A stretch of 13,472 nucleotides of DNA from Ardenticatenia bacterium (GTDB taxonomy: Bacteria; Chloroflexota; Anaerolineae; Aggregatilineales; Ch27): positions 1-13,472 of the forward strand of contig JALSTC010000376.1 of assembly GCA_026983935.1 (NCBI GenBank), given 5' to 3'. Within the stretch, counting starts at the first letter, position 1. Every line of letters starts with the position of its first letter. This document shows positions 1 through 8,157 of the stretch, piece by piece. The notes beneath the pieces are model-generated. The model made no database searches and had not been told where the DNA came from. It worked only from the letters and a program-made list of their open reading frames with translations. A program made the position numbers and the translations under genes.

Positions 1-2814
1 ATGCAGGAAAATATACAGCGGCGCATTGAAGGAGAAATTGAGGTCAGTCATTACACCATGCGGGGCGTGCGCAAAGACGGTACAGATATTGACATTGAGG
101 TGCTGGGCCGGCGCGCAACCTACCAGGGCCGCCCGGCAGTAGTCGGCACGCTGCTGGATATTACCGAGCGCAAGCGGGCGGAAGAGGCCCTCCGGGAAAG
201 CGAGCATAAGTTCCGCAGCCTGGTTGAACAATCCGCAGACGGCATCGTACTGACTGATGAGCGGGGAATTGTCATCGAGTGGAACCAGAGCCAGGAACAG
301 ATCACCGGCATCCCACGGGCTGAAGCATTGGGACAGCCCATATGGGAAATTCAGTTTTGTTCTCTGCCAGAGGAACGCCGTACACCCGAACACCGCCTCA
401 GGATAGAAGAAACCGTACGCGATTTCCTCGCAAGCGGCGAAGCTCCCTGGATGGGCAAAATTCAGGAGCACGAAATTCAGCTACCCAACGGCAAGCGGCG
501 TGTGATTCAGACTGTGACATTCCCCATCCAGACTGCCCGTGGTTACATGATGGGCAGCATCACCCGTGACATCACCAAGCGCAAGCAGGCAGAAGAAGCA
601 CTCAGAGTGCTAAACCTGGACCTGGAAAATCGCAACCGTGAACTGCTGGCGCTGCACGAAATCGGGCAAACGCTGGCAGCCACGCTGGACGTTCGCCAGA
701 TTTACCGGGTGATGTACCAGGAAGTCGGGCAGCGGCTGCTGCAGGTCCCCCATTTCGTGATCGCCCTCTATGACGCTGAAGCGGAGATGATCACCTGCGG
801 CTATGCCATTATAGACGGTGAAGAGGCCGATCCGGCCAGGTTCCCGCCGCTGCCGCTGGGCGAAGGCCCTACCAGTGACACGATTCGAACGCGCAAGCCT
901 CGCATCGCTGATCTGGATAAGATCGGTCCGCCCCTGGAAAAGAAAGGGCGTCTCATCCTGATTCCCGGCAAAGACGTGGACAAAGGAGATGATCGCACCC
1001 CCAGATCCGCCCTGTACGTGCCCATGCTCAGTGGAGATAGAGTCATTGGTGTGATGAACGTGCAGAGCTATGAGGCCAACGCCTTCAACACCACCAACAT
1101 TCCGCTGCTGTCCATCCTTGCCAACCAGGCCGCTATTGCCATTCAAAACGCCCGGCTGTTCACCGCCGAGCATGAACAGCGTGCCCTGGCCGAAGCGCTG
1201 CGAGATACTATCGCCGTACTGACCCGCTCACTTGACCTGAACACCGTGCTCAACGGTATTCTGGAAAACGTGGGCCGTGTCGTCCCCCATGACGCAGCCA
1301 ATATCATGCTGGTCGAGAATGACATCCTGCATCCCGTCCAGTGGCATGGCTACGCTGAAAAAGTTGACGATACCTTCATGAAAGAGCTGCGTCTGCCGCT
1401 GACAGACCTGCCAAGCTTCCGCCGGATGTTCCAGACTGGCCAGCCCTGCCTGATCAGCAATATAGAGGAACCGATAGATGCGATCGAGTGGGACGACTCC
1501 TGGCCGGAAGTGGCCTGGATTCGCTCCTACGTCGGCGTCCCGATTCTGGCACACGGGCAGGTGATAGGCTTCATCAATCTGGACAGCCGCCAGCCCGGAT
1601 TCTTCACACAGCGCCATGTGGAGCGGCTGCAGGCATTTGCTGACCAGGCCGCCATCGCCATTGAGAATGCCCAGTTATACGACGAGATTCGCCGCCATGC
1701 CGCGGAACTGGAACATCATGTCATACTGCGCACGCGGGAACTTGAAGAAGAGCGGGCACAACTGCAGGCCATCCTGGACTCGATGGGCGAGGGTGTGATC
1801 TATACCGAGGGCACATCCATCCGCTACGTCAACTGGCTGGTGCCGATCATGACCGGTTATACCCAGGGCGAATTGAATCATCTCCTGTGGGAGGCACTGC
1901 CCGAACTGCTGGCTGGAACACAGGGCAGCTACATCGATCTGGGCGAGAACATCCTGACGGCACTCAGCACCCGCACTGCCTGGCGTGGCGAAGTCCGGCT
2001 GCGGCGCAAAGATGGGTCTGAATTCGACGCCAGCCTGACGGTGACTCTGGTCAGCCCGCCGGGAGAAGAACCAGTCTGTACAGTCGCCCTGATCCGGGAC
2101 ATCAGCCAGCGAAAGGCGCTGGAGGCTCAGAAGGACCGCTTCATTGCCAGCGCCTCCCACGAACTGCGCACCCCGCTGGCTAACATGAAGATGCGGCTCT
2201 ATCTGCTCCGCAAGCAGCCCGAGAAATTCGAGAAACATATGGACGTCTTGCAAGAGGTCACCGACACGATGGAAAAGCTGGTGGAAGACCTGCTGGACGT
2301 ATCACGTTTTGAACGCGGCGTCATCACACTGAACAGGCGGACAACCATCCTGCAAGACCTGATTCGGAGAGTCGTGGAATCCCTGCTGCCCCGCGCCGAG
2401 TCCGAGGAAAAAACGCTGTCCTATATCTTACCGGAGACTCCGTTCAAGGCCTTCGTAGACCCCGACCGCATCTCACAGGTCATCACCAACCTGACCACCA
2501 ATGCCCTCAACTACACGCCGGAGGGCGGTCAGATCACCATCGAACTGACCGAGGGTCTGGCTGACACGGTGCTCATTCACGTCAAAGATACCGGCGTCGG
2601 TATTCCACCAGAATTGCAGACACAGATATTTGAGCCGTTCTTCCGGGCTAATGAAAACGCGGCCAGGGGCACCGGCCTGGGACTGACAATCTCCAGAGAA
2701 ATCGTAACCTCGCACGGTGGAGAGATCATGCTGGAGAGCGAGCCGGGCCGCGGCAGCACCTTCACCGTTCGACTGCCGCTGATGACGAACGGCAGCACGG
2801 AGGACGGCGCGTAG
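1..2814 (+). CDS. Multi-sensor PAS/GAF histidine kinase (5' partial)
   Basis: Sensor kinase that would autophosphorylate on His and pass the phosphate to a response regulator. Domain order in visible residues: C-terminal half of a PAS/PAC (1-60), full PAS/PAC (about 70-198), GAF (about 215-385), GAF (about 405-558), PAS (about 585-705), HisKA (about 711-775) and HATPase_c (about 818-930). The H-box reads SHELRTPL with His720. The N-box has Asn830 and Asn834. The G1 box is DTGVGI from Asp863, followed by FEPFF and GTGLGL. Short helical linkers (ERKRAEEAL type) join the PAS domains. The frame is open from base 1 and begins inside a PAS fold, so the ATG at base 1 is probably internal and the gene starts upstream. 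No membrane segment is visible, so this part is cytosolic; anything upstream is unseen. The ligands are unknown. No cognate regulator is adjacent; the two receivers in the window are over 8 kb away. Confidence 0.95.
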   Translation: MQENIQRRIEGEIEVSHYTMRGVRKDGTDIDIEVLGRRATYQGRPAVVGTLLDITERKRAEEALRESEHKFRSLVEQSADGIVLTDERGIVIEWNQSQEQITGIPRAEALGQPIWEIQFCSLPEERRTPEHRLRIEETVRDFLASGEAPWMGKIQEHEIQLPNGKRRVIQTVTFPIQTARGYMMGSITRDITKRKQAEEALRVLNLDLENRNRELLALHEIGQTLAATLDVRQIYRVMYQEVGQRLLQVPHFVIALYDAEAEMITCGYAIIDGEEADPARFPPLPLGEGPTSDTIRTRKPRIADLDKIGPPLEKKGRLILIPGKDVDKGDDRTPRSALYVPMLSGDRVIGVMNVQSYEANAFNTTNIPLLSILANQAAIAIQNARLFTAEHEQRALAEALRDTIAVLTRSLDLNTVLNGILENVGRVVPHDAANIMLVENDILHPVQWHGYAEKVDDTFMKELRLPLTDLPSFRRMFQTGQPCLISNIEEPIDAIEWDDSWPEVAWIRSYVGVPILAHGQVIGFINLDSRQPGFFTQRHVERLQAFADQAAIAIENAQLYDEIRRHAAELEHHVILRTRELEEERAQLQAILDSMGEGVIYTEGTSIRYVNWLVPIMTGYTQGELNHLLWEALPELLAGTQGSYIDLGENILTALSTRTAWRGEVRLRRKDGSEFDASLTVTLVSPPGEEPVCTVALIRDISQRKALEAQKDRFIASASHELRTPLANMKMRLYLLRKQPEKFEKHMDVLQEVTDTMEKLVEDLLDVSRFERGVITLNRRTTILQDLIRRVVESLLPRAESEEKTLSYILPETPFKAFVDPDRISQVITNLTTNALNYTPEGGQITIELTEGLADTVLIHVKDTGVGIPPELQTQIFEPFFRANENAARGTGLGLTISREIVTSHGGEIMLESEPGRGSTFTVRLPLMTNGSTEDGA

Positions 2815-2915
2815 CGCACACTTGCCCACTCCTCTACTTCTACCGTATCATGACAGCCAGCAGCCATGAATCACCCCGTCCGCACACCGAACAATGAGGC
2901 ATGGAGTACAGGCTT

Positions 2916-3356
2916 ATGTCAGAACGAAGCCGCACGTACATCGCACGACGGCGTCCAATTGAAATGGAAGCGGAACTGGTCAGCGAGGAACAGGTTGTGG
3001 AAACCTGGGAAGGCCCGCGCACAGCTTATCCGGGGGACTACATCATGACCGGTGTGCGCGGCGAACGGTGGCCCGTCCCCGGCAGTGAATTCGATAAGCT
3101 GTACGACATTCTGGGGCCGGTGGAAGAAAAAGAAAACACCTTCCGGGTGCGCAAGAAAGTGATGGAAGTGGCCGTCTTTCAGACGTATGAGCCGATCACA
3201 TTTCGGATACGCGGCGAGGATTTCCACGCGAATGCCGGCTACTTCATCATCTCCTACGGCGATGAAGATTCGCGCTATCCCTGCGAGCCGAGCGTCTTCT
3301 TTGAGACCTTTGAAGTCGTCCGCCCGGCAGACGAAGAAGAAGATTTCTCCGTCTGA
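2916..3356 (+). CDS. Small protein with two tandem PGDY/RKKP-type domains
   Basis: Soluble, acidic-tailed protein of 146 residues with no signal or membrane segment; its function is unknown. Residues 7-69 contain a basic RRRPIEMEA strand followed by YPGDYIMTGVRGERWPV and an F-x3-Y ending. This layout recalls the short phage and prophage hypotheticals that carry a RKKPVxIEA start and a PGDWIxTGVKGE..P.F...Y end (the PGDYG-type families). Residues 75-137 repeat the plan: FRVRKKVMEVAVF, then AGYFIISYGDEDSRYPC and an FFETFEVV ending, so the protein looks like an internal duplication. An ATG at 2901 is in frame, but only 2916 has a well-placed GGAG (2903-2906, spacing 9), so I chose 2916. The gene follows the kinase by about 100 bases and its stop lies 18 bases from the stop of the convergent bactofilin-like gene. 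Coding status is solid; function is not assigned. Confidence 0.82.
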   Translation: MSERSRTYIARRRPIEMEAELVSEEQVVETWEGPRTAYPGDYIMTGVRGERWPVPGSEFDKLYDILGPVEEKENTFRVRKKVMEVAVFQTYEPITFRIRGEDFHANAGYFIISYGDEDSRYPCEPSVFFETFEVVRPADEEEDFSV

Positions 3357-3374
3357 GACCAGCGGCCCGTCCGT

Positions 3375-4892
3375 TCAGTCAGCAGACTCGTCTCCATCCT
3401 CGCCCCACCAGTCAAAGCCCGGCGGCAGATTCGCCAGCCCGGGGCCTGGCAGGTCGCTGCTGTCCGGCGGAGGCTCCGGTGCCGTCCCCAGCAGCGCATC
3501 CACAGCCAGCGGGTGGGCCGCCATGTCCGCCTCACCTGCATATTCCGGATAACTGCTGCGCATGATCCGCTGGTAAAGCTGGCGGGCATGCAGCGCGATC
3601 GCCCCCAGGCCGATGAATACCCCGACCGCATTGATGACCACCCCCACCCAGGGCAACGGAACATTGGTCACCAGCGTGTAGACGATCGTGCCCAGCAGCA
3701 GCGAAAGCAACTGCGCCGCCACACGATTCGGCGTGCGGATCAGGCGCTTGCCCAACCGCCGCCCGATCAGGTCGCTGATCACCAGACGGGACATGAACAG
3801 AATGACAAAGGTCATCCCCCCGATCACCAGCGCGTTAACCACAATCAGCAGCACAACCCCCATGCCGGTAAACCCGCCCAGCGTGATCAGAGAGAGGATA
3901 ATCAGCGCCAGGATGCTGACCAGCAGCAAAATCAGGCTGACCGGGGCTGCCAGCAGGGCCAGAATCAGCCCCCATCCAAAGCTGGAAGGCGCCTGCCGGG
4001 GCAGCAGCGCAGCCGGCTCACGTATCCAGGCGGGTGCCAGGGCCATCACCATCACGCCCGCCGCCATCAGCGAGAGCACATCGGTCAGCACGTGGTTCAG
4101 ATAGCGAGCAATGACATCCAGCGGCTGGACTTCTTCGGCTTCCATCGCGGCCTGTGTGATGTCCGGGCGTGGGGCCACCAGATCAAAATTGATCGTGCCG
4201 CCGATGCGGCCATTGATATTGCCGGGGCGCGGCCCGGTATAAGACAGGTCGCCGCCGATACGTCCCGCCGAGCGGACGGTCAGGCCGGGAGTCTGGAATG
4301 ACACGGAAAACGGGAACGGAAACGGGATGAAGCTGGGTGAGGTATCGCCGCCGCCTACCTTAGCATACACATCACCATCCACCGCGCCCTCGATGACCAG
4401 TGCCGAGCCGTTGAAACTCACGTCGCCCTGCACATCCCCGCGCACGATGGTCTGATAGCCCAGCACCAGCAGATCGCCGGGCAGGGTGGCCCGCTCCCAG
4501 ATTTCCACGTTCAGCGCCACCGCGCTGATATCCACACGATCCGCCAGCTCCGCTGATTCGGTCAGGTCAAGGTCCACGCCCATAAAATGCACGTCATCGC
4601 CAACCGCCCCATCGAGCCGAAGCTGCCCTCCGATCAGCCAGATATCCCCCTCAACATGGCCACCCGGTGCAACCGTTGCCGCCCAGGCTCCACCGATCAG
4701 ATCGCCCTCGATCACGCCCTCAATGGTCAGCGTGTTGCAGGCCACGTAGAAATCAGAATCGATTGTTTCGTCTGCGTCAACAATACATTCGTCACCCTGG
4801 CGGCTTTCCGCCGCACTGACCCGGCTGATCGCCAGACCCAGCAGGACGCCGAAAAACAATAGAGACGCAATCCACACGCGGCGATGGCGCAT
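3375..4892 (-). CDS. Exported bactofilin-like repeat protein with C-terminal membrane domain
   Basis: Protein of 505 residues, probably anchored in the cytoplasmic membrane with a long extracytoplasmic repeat region. Residues 1-28 form a signal peptide (RHRR, hydrophobic core, VSA-A cleavage site). Residues 52-178 and about 208-236 carry repeated short strands of the type IEGxIEGDLxxxG, VEGDIWLIGG, VRGDVQGDVSF and IEGAVDGDVYA, the pattern of the polymer-forming/bactofilin beta-helix. A Pro/Phe-rich insert (about 188-200) interrupts it. About five hydrophobic segments follow at roughly 268-290, 306-336, 338-368, 391-410 and 412-434, then an acidic, Pro-rich tail. Classical bactofilins are short cytosolic scaffolds, so this exported, membrane-anchored form probably acts at the cell surface; that role is inferred. 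The start is preceded by a strong GGGAGGA about 5 bases upstream. It diverges from the NlpC/P60 gene. Cys36 and Cys52 could form a disulfide. Confidence 0.85.
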   Translation of the reverse strand: MRHRRVWIASLLFFGVLLGLAISRVSAAESRQGDECIVDADETIDSDFYVACNTLTIEGVIEGDLIGGAWAATVAPGGHVEGDIWLIGGQLRLDGAVGDDVHFMGVDLDLTESAELADRVDISAVALNVEIWERATLPGDLLVLGYQTIVRGDVQGDVSFNGSALVIEGAVDGDVYAKVGGGDTSPSFIPFPFPFSVSFQTPGLTVRSAGRIGGDLSYTGPRPGNINGRIGGTINFDLVAPRPDITQAAMEAEEVQPLDVIARYLNHVLTDVLSLMAAGVMVMALAPAWIREPAALLPRQAPSSFGWGLILALLAAPVSLILLLVSILALIILSLITLGGFTGMGVVLLIVVNALVIGGMTFVILFMSRLVISDLIGRRLGKRLIRTPNRVAAQLLSLLLGTIVYTLVTNVPLPWVGVVINAVGVFIGLGAIALHARQLYQRIMRSSYPEYAGEADMAAHPLAVDALLGTAPEPPPDSSDLPGPGLANLPPGFDWWGEDGDESAD

Positions 4893-5156
4893 ATCATCCT
4901 CCCGTCACATGAGGCCGCTGCCACAGCTTGCTATACCTGATATTACGCGGTATTCCACGCCGGGATGCGACGTATTCCAACAAACCCCGTTCTCGCTGAT
5001 GAGCTATCCTTATTGTACCCCGGCGGACACCCTCAAAGGCAAATTTACGCCCGGCTCGCTCCAGAGGCAATCTCCCACAGTTGCTGGCCCCCGCGGCAGG
5101 CAGGCCGTACAATCCTTTTTGTCATCCACGACCGCGATTGCCCCGGAGCAAACCTG
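4893..5156. other. Divergent intergenic spacer with direct repeat
   Basis: This 264-bp gap separates the bactofilin-like gene (-) from the NlpC/P60 gene (+). It holds two exact copies of GTATTCCA, at 4950-4957 and 4972-4979, spaced 22 bases start to start (about two helical turns). A TACAAT hexamer sits near the right end. I see no convincing small gene. The in-frame upstream extension of the NlpC/P60 frame, from an ATG at 4965, lacks a ribosome binding site and does not resemble a signal peptide. Confidence 0.5.
5108..5113 (+). promoter_or_regulatory. Possible -10 box for the NlpC/P60 gene
   Basis: TACAAT lies 43 bases before the chosen ATG at 5157. The nearest -35-like hexamer, TTGCTG at 5081-5086, is 21 bases away, which is too far for a good sigma-70 promoter. 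The call rests mainly on the -10 match and its position. Confidence 0.25.
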
Positions 5157-6392
5157 ATGATCCGACTGCCCCATGTCACCCCCGAGATGCTGGAAGCCGC
5201 TTACTGGCTGGCCCGTCTGAATAACCCGGATGTGCCGCTGCTAGACGCCGCCGAGATCGCAGCCTTCAATACGCGTGTGCCGGAAGTCATCGGCATCCCC
5301 GATCTGTTCGACCTGCCGGAAACGTTGACGGCGGACGAAATCCGGGCGGTCATGCCATCCCCGCCGGAACGGCAATACTATGATGTCAGCGGCAGGCCCT
5401 TCGCCCCAACGGTGTGGGATGCACTCCAGAAGAACCTCGCCCTTGATGCCATCCCGGCAACGGCTGCTCCCCGCTTCGGTCTGGTCACGCGGCGCACACC
5501 GGTGCGCACATATCCGACGGCCATCACGGCACTGGAGGCACCGGACGACCTGCCGTTTGACCAGTTTCAGGAAACAACGGTGGACGTCGGCTGGCCGGTG
5601 GCCGTGCTGCATACCAGCGCCGATGGGCTGTGGGGCCTGGCCCTGACGCCGCACTATTGGGGCTGGCTGCGCCTGGATGCCGTCGCCTCCGGCACGCGGC
5701 AGGCTGTGCAGGCATACGTGCAGGCGGAGCCGTTCGCCGTGGCCACTGCACCCTGGGCAGGAGTCGCCATGCCGGACGGCGAGCACGTCACCGCGCAGAT
5801 GGGCACACGCCTGCCCCTGACCGGGCAAAATCGCCTGCAGGTTCCGCGCCGGGATGAATCGGGGCAACTGATCTTTGCCGAGGGGTACATCCCCGCTGAT
5901 CTTGCCGAGTGGCATCACGGCTACCTGCCATCCACGCTGCGCAGCATCCTGACGCAAGCCTTTGCCCTGCTGGGTGAGCCATACGGCTGGGGCGGAATGC
6001 GGCTGGCCCGGCCCGGCAGGGACTGCTCACGGCTGGTGCGGGATGTGTGGGCCACGATAGGTATCCTGCTGCCGCGCAACAGCAGTCAGCAGGGGAAAGT
6101 GGGCGATCTGGCGGCCACCTTCGCGCCCGGCGATTCCCCCGCCGCCCGCGTAGAAATCCTGGGGGAGCACGTCCCACCGGGGGCGCTGCTGCTGATGCCC
6201 GGCCATGTGATGATCATGCTCGGCATGGTGGCGGGCATCCCTTACGTGATCCACGACCTGTGGCGCTGCCGCCACCCGGACGGCAGCACAGAAATGGTCG
6301 GTGCGGTGACTGTTTCCGCGCTGTCCCCTGAAGGCAGTGCCGCCCGCCGCACCCTGCTGGAACGGCTGACACATGCCTGCATCATCCGGTGA
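5157..6392 (+). CDS. NlpC/P60 family cell-wall peptidase with SH3-like regions
   Basis: Probable cysteine peptidase of 411 residues that cleaves peptidoglycan stem peptides (gamma-D-glutamyl-diamino acid type, as in YkfC-like enzymes). The layout resembles the N_NLPC_P60 / SH3b1 / SH3b2 / NlpC_P60 architecture. An N-terminal stabilising region (about 1-95) contains a YYDVSGRPF motif. Two SH3-like regions follow (about 105-180 and 190-250), the first with GWPVAVLHTSADGLWGL and WGWL. The catalytic domain covers about 260-400. The catalytic Cys is Cys290 in GRDCSRLV, where the family usually has DCSG. The catalytic His is His350 in PGHVMIMLG, and the third polar residue is probably His366 in VIHDLW. 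PRNSSQQ matches the usual PRxSxxQ. The start at 5157 has GGAG at 5145-5148 (spacing 8). Neither this start nor the longer in-frame one (4965) gives a signal peptide, which is odd for a wall enzyme. Confidence 0.85.
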   Translation: MIRLPHVTPEMLEAAYWLARLNNPDVPLLDAAEIAAFNTRVPEVIGIPDLFDLPETLTADEIRAVMPSPPERQYYDVSGRPFAPTVWDALQKNLALDAIPATAAPRFGLVTRRTPVRTYPTAITALEAPDDLPFDQFQETTVDVGWPVAVLHTSADGLWGLALTPHYWGWLRLDAVASGTRQAVQAYVQAEPFAVATAPWAGVAMPDGEHVTAQMGTRLPLTGQNRLQVPRRDESGQLIFAEGYIPADLAEWHHGYLPSTLRSILTQAFALLGEPYGWGGMRLARPGRDCSRLVRDVWATIGILLPRNSSQQGKVGDLAATFAPGDSPAARVEILGEHVPPGALLLMPGHVMIMLGMVAGIPYVIHDLWRCRHPDGSTEMVGAVTVSALSPEGSAARRTLLERLTHACIIR

Positions 6393-6424
6393 AACGAGCT
6401 GCTCAGGTCTATTTCCGAGAAAAT

Positions 6425-6453
6425 TTGTCAGTGTATAACCGACGGGCTATAAT
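6425..6453 (+). promoter_or_regulatory. Sigma-70-type promoter of the cytochrome gene
   Basis: TTGTCA (6425-6430) and a perfect TATAAT (6448-6453) are separated by 17 bases, the best promoter match in the window. Transcription would start near 6460, leaving a short leader before the ATG at 6494 or 6503. This supports those starts over the in-frame ATG at 6389, which lies upstream of the promoter. Confidence 0.75.
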
Positions 6454-6493
6454 TCCCCCCGCCTGTCAATTATTTCACAAAAAACGTGAGGAT

Positions 6494-7099
6494 ATGTCCG
6501 CGATGAACAAACTGTTGAGTGTATTATTGATCATCCTGATCCTGACGGTAGCCGCCTGTGGCCAGCCTGCGCTGCAAGCGCCAGATGGGACAACCGAACA
6601 TGCAGGCGAAACCGCCGCCGAACAAGAAGAAGCCGTGGTTGAAGAAACCGTAGAAGAAGCGACAGAAGAGACCGCAGCACCAGAGGAAGAAGCAGCCGGA
6701 GTCACCGAAGAAGAAACCGCAACCCCGGAAACTCAGGCCGAAGAAGAGGAACCGACCGCCGTCGAAGAAGAAGCAGGGGCGGTCATGGTAGGTGACGCCG
6801 AAAATGGTGAGGTGCTCTTTAACGAGATGCAGCCGGAAGCCGGTTTTGCCTGCGCCACATGCCACCGCGTGGATTCGGAAGAGCAGTTGATCGGCCCCGG
6901 CCTGCTCAACATTCCCAGCCGTGCCGCCACGCGCGTTGAAGGCATGAGCGCCGAAGAATACATCCACACGTCAATCGTTGATCCCGGCGCTTACGTCGTT
7001 GACGGCTATCCGGATCAGCTCATGCCGCGCAACTACACCGACATCTTCGATGAAGAACAGATCGCCGATCTGATCGCCTATCTGCTCACCCTGGAATAG
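6494..7099 (+). CDS. Lipoprotein monoheme class I cytochrome c with acidic linker
   Basis: Exported, lipid-anchored electron carrier of 201 residues. A short N-terminus and hydrophobic stretch (LLSVLLIILILTVAAC) end in a lipobox, so the mature protein would begin at Cys with a lipid anchor. Next comes a low-complexity stalk of about 75 residues, mostly Glu, Ala, Thr and Val, strongly acidic. The cytochrome domain starts at GDAENGEVLF. Heme binding is CATCH (Cys120, Cys123, His124), and Met177 in QLMPRNY is the likely sixth ligand. The helix DEEQIADLIAYLLTLE closes the fold, as usual for class I cytochromes. The start is ambiguous: GAGG at 6488-6491 is 2 bases from the ATG at 6494 and 11 from the ATG at 6503, so translation may begin at 6503. 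The gene stands alone between its own promoter and terminator. Its redox partner is unknown; no oxidase or reductase lies nearby. Confidence 0.9.
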   Translation: MSAMNKLLSVLLIILILTVAACGQPALQAPDGTTEHAGETAAEQEEAVVEETVEEATEETAAPEEEAAGVTEEETATPETQAEEEEPTAVEEEAGAVMVGDAENGEVLFNEMQPEAGFACATCHRVDSEEQLIGPGLLNIPSRAATRVEGMSAEEYIHTSIVDPGAYVVDGYPDQLMPRNYTDIFDEEQIADLIAYLLTLE

Positions 7100-7121
7100 T
7101 CCACAGCCCATGTCATGCCAG

Positions 7122-7156
7122 CGCCCTGCCCGCAGCGGGCAGGGCGTTTTCATTTT
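7122..7156 (+). terminator. Rho-independent terminator after the cytochrome gene
   Basis: A perfect 11-bp GC-rich stem (CGCCCTGCCCG at 7122-7132, CGGGCAGGGCG at 7136-7146) with a 3-base loop is followed by TTTTCATTTT. It starts 23 bases after the cytochrome stop codon and separates that gene from the pseudouridine synthase. Confidence 0.9.
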
Positions 7157-7171
7157 CACGGCGTCCGCATG

Positions 7172-7201
7172 TTGCCGCGCCGCCCCCGTTCAGGGTATGC
7201 T
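7172..7201 (+). promoter_or_regulatory. Possible promoter of the pseudouridine synthase gene
   Basis: TTGCCG (7172-7177) and TATGCT (7196-7201) are 18 bases apart and end 33 bases before the ATG at 7235. The match is moderate. The strong terminator just upstream means the gene needs its own promoter somewhere in this short gap. Confidence 0.4.
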
Positions 7202-7234
7202 CTGCAGCAGATGCCCAATGAATGATCGGTCACC

Positions 7235-8155
7235 ATGAACGAAAACCAACAACCGGACTTCGTCTTCACCGCTGACACTCCCGGCGAGCGCCTTGATCGA
7301 GCGCTGGCTGCCCGGATACCCGATCTTTCCCGGACGCGCATCCAGGCGTTGATCAAAGCAGGGCATATCACCGTGAACGGCAGCCCTTCCGGCAAACCAT
7401 CTTACCGGCTGGAAGGCGGCGAGGTGATCGCCGTTTACCTGCCGCCGCCGGAAAGGAGCGAGATCGTCCCGGAGGATATCCCGCTGGTGGTGCTCTATGA
7501 GGATGAAGACCTGATCGCCATAGACAAACCCGCCGGGATGGTCGTCCATCCGGCCTACGGCCACACGTCCGGCACACTGGTCAATGCCGTGCTCTACCGC
7601 TGGCCGGAACTGGCACAGGTCGGCGATCAACACCGTGCAGGCATCGTGCACCGGCTGGACAAGGACACATCCGGCGTGATCGTGGTCGCCCGCACCCCGC
7701 AGGCTCATCGTGCGCTGGCGGCACAGTTCGAGGCACGCACGACCCGCAAGCGCTATCTGGCCCTGGTGGAGGGCAATCCCGCCTCAGCCACCGGGCGGAT
7801 CGAAGCGCCGATCGGGCGTAACCCCCGCCAGCGCAAACAGATGGCCGTCGTCCGCAAAGGACGGGAGGCCATCACCGAATTCAACGTGCTGGCATACTAC
7901 GCCGATCATGCGCTGCTGGAAATTTTCCCGCGCACGGGACGCACCCATCAGATTCGCGTGCATCTGGCCTTCATCGGCCATCCCATCGTCGGGGATACAG
8001 TCTATGGCCGTCGCAAGCAGCGCATCAAACTCAAGCGTCATTTCCTGCACGCCGCCGACCTGACCGTGCGCTCACCATCCACGGGCGAGCCGCTCACCTT
8101 CTCCGCGCCGCTGCCCGTCGGGCTGCAAAACATCCTGGACAAGCTGCCCCGCTGA
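7235..8155 (+). CDS. rluD: RluA-family 23S rRNA pseudouridine synthase (RluD-like)
   Basis: Isomerises specific uridines in structured RNA, most likely 23S rRNA, to pseudouridine; acts in the cytosol. It has 306 residues, a normal length for RluD. An N-terminal S4 RNA-binding domain covers about 16-75 (ERLDRALAARIPDLSRTRIQ and GHITVNG). The catalytic domain covers about 90-290. The signature HRLDKDTSG contains the catalytic Asp142. Downstream family motifs include RKRYLALVEG, GRTHQIRVHLAFIGHPIVGDTVYG and LHAADLTVRSP. The start is set by an in-frame TGA a few codons upstream; the ribosome binding site is weak. The stop is 2 bases from the stop of the convergent TIM-barrel gene. The target position cannot be told from sequence alone, so RluD is the nearest label rather than proven specificity. 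Confidence 0.93.
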   Translation: MNENQQPDFVFTADTPGERLDRALAARIPDLSRTRIQALIKAGHITVNGSPSGKPSYRLEGGEVIAVYLPPPERSEIVPEDIPLVVLYEDEDLIAIDKPAGMVVHPAYGHTSGTLVNAVLYRWPELAQVGDQHRAGIVHRLDKDTSGVIVVARTPQAHRALAAQFEARTTRKRYLALVEGNPASATGRIEAPIGRNPRQRKQMAVVRKGREAITEFNVLAYYADHALLEIFPRTGRTHQIRVHLAFIGHPIVGDTVYGRRKQRIKLKRHFLHAADLTVRSPSTGEPLTFSAPLPVGLQNILDKLPR

Positions 8156-8157
8156 GA

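Noticed and set aside
610..1173. 187-codon minus-strand frame inside the histidine kinase gene
   Set aside because: Lies opposite intact linker and GAF coding sequence and has no motif of its own.
3513..4301. Long open frame on the plus strand opposite the bactofilin-like gene
   Set aside because: Its product is dominated by Gln, Arg, His and Asp with no domain-like pattern. It is the antisense shadow of a clear membrane protein.
4965..5156. In-frame 64-codon N-terminal extension of the NlpC/P60 gene
   Set aside because: No ribosome binding site at 4965, no signal peptide or domain in the added residues, and a good GGAG precedes 5157.
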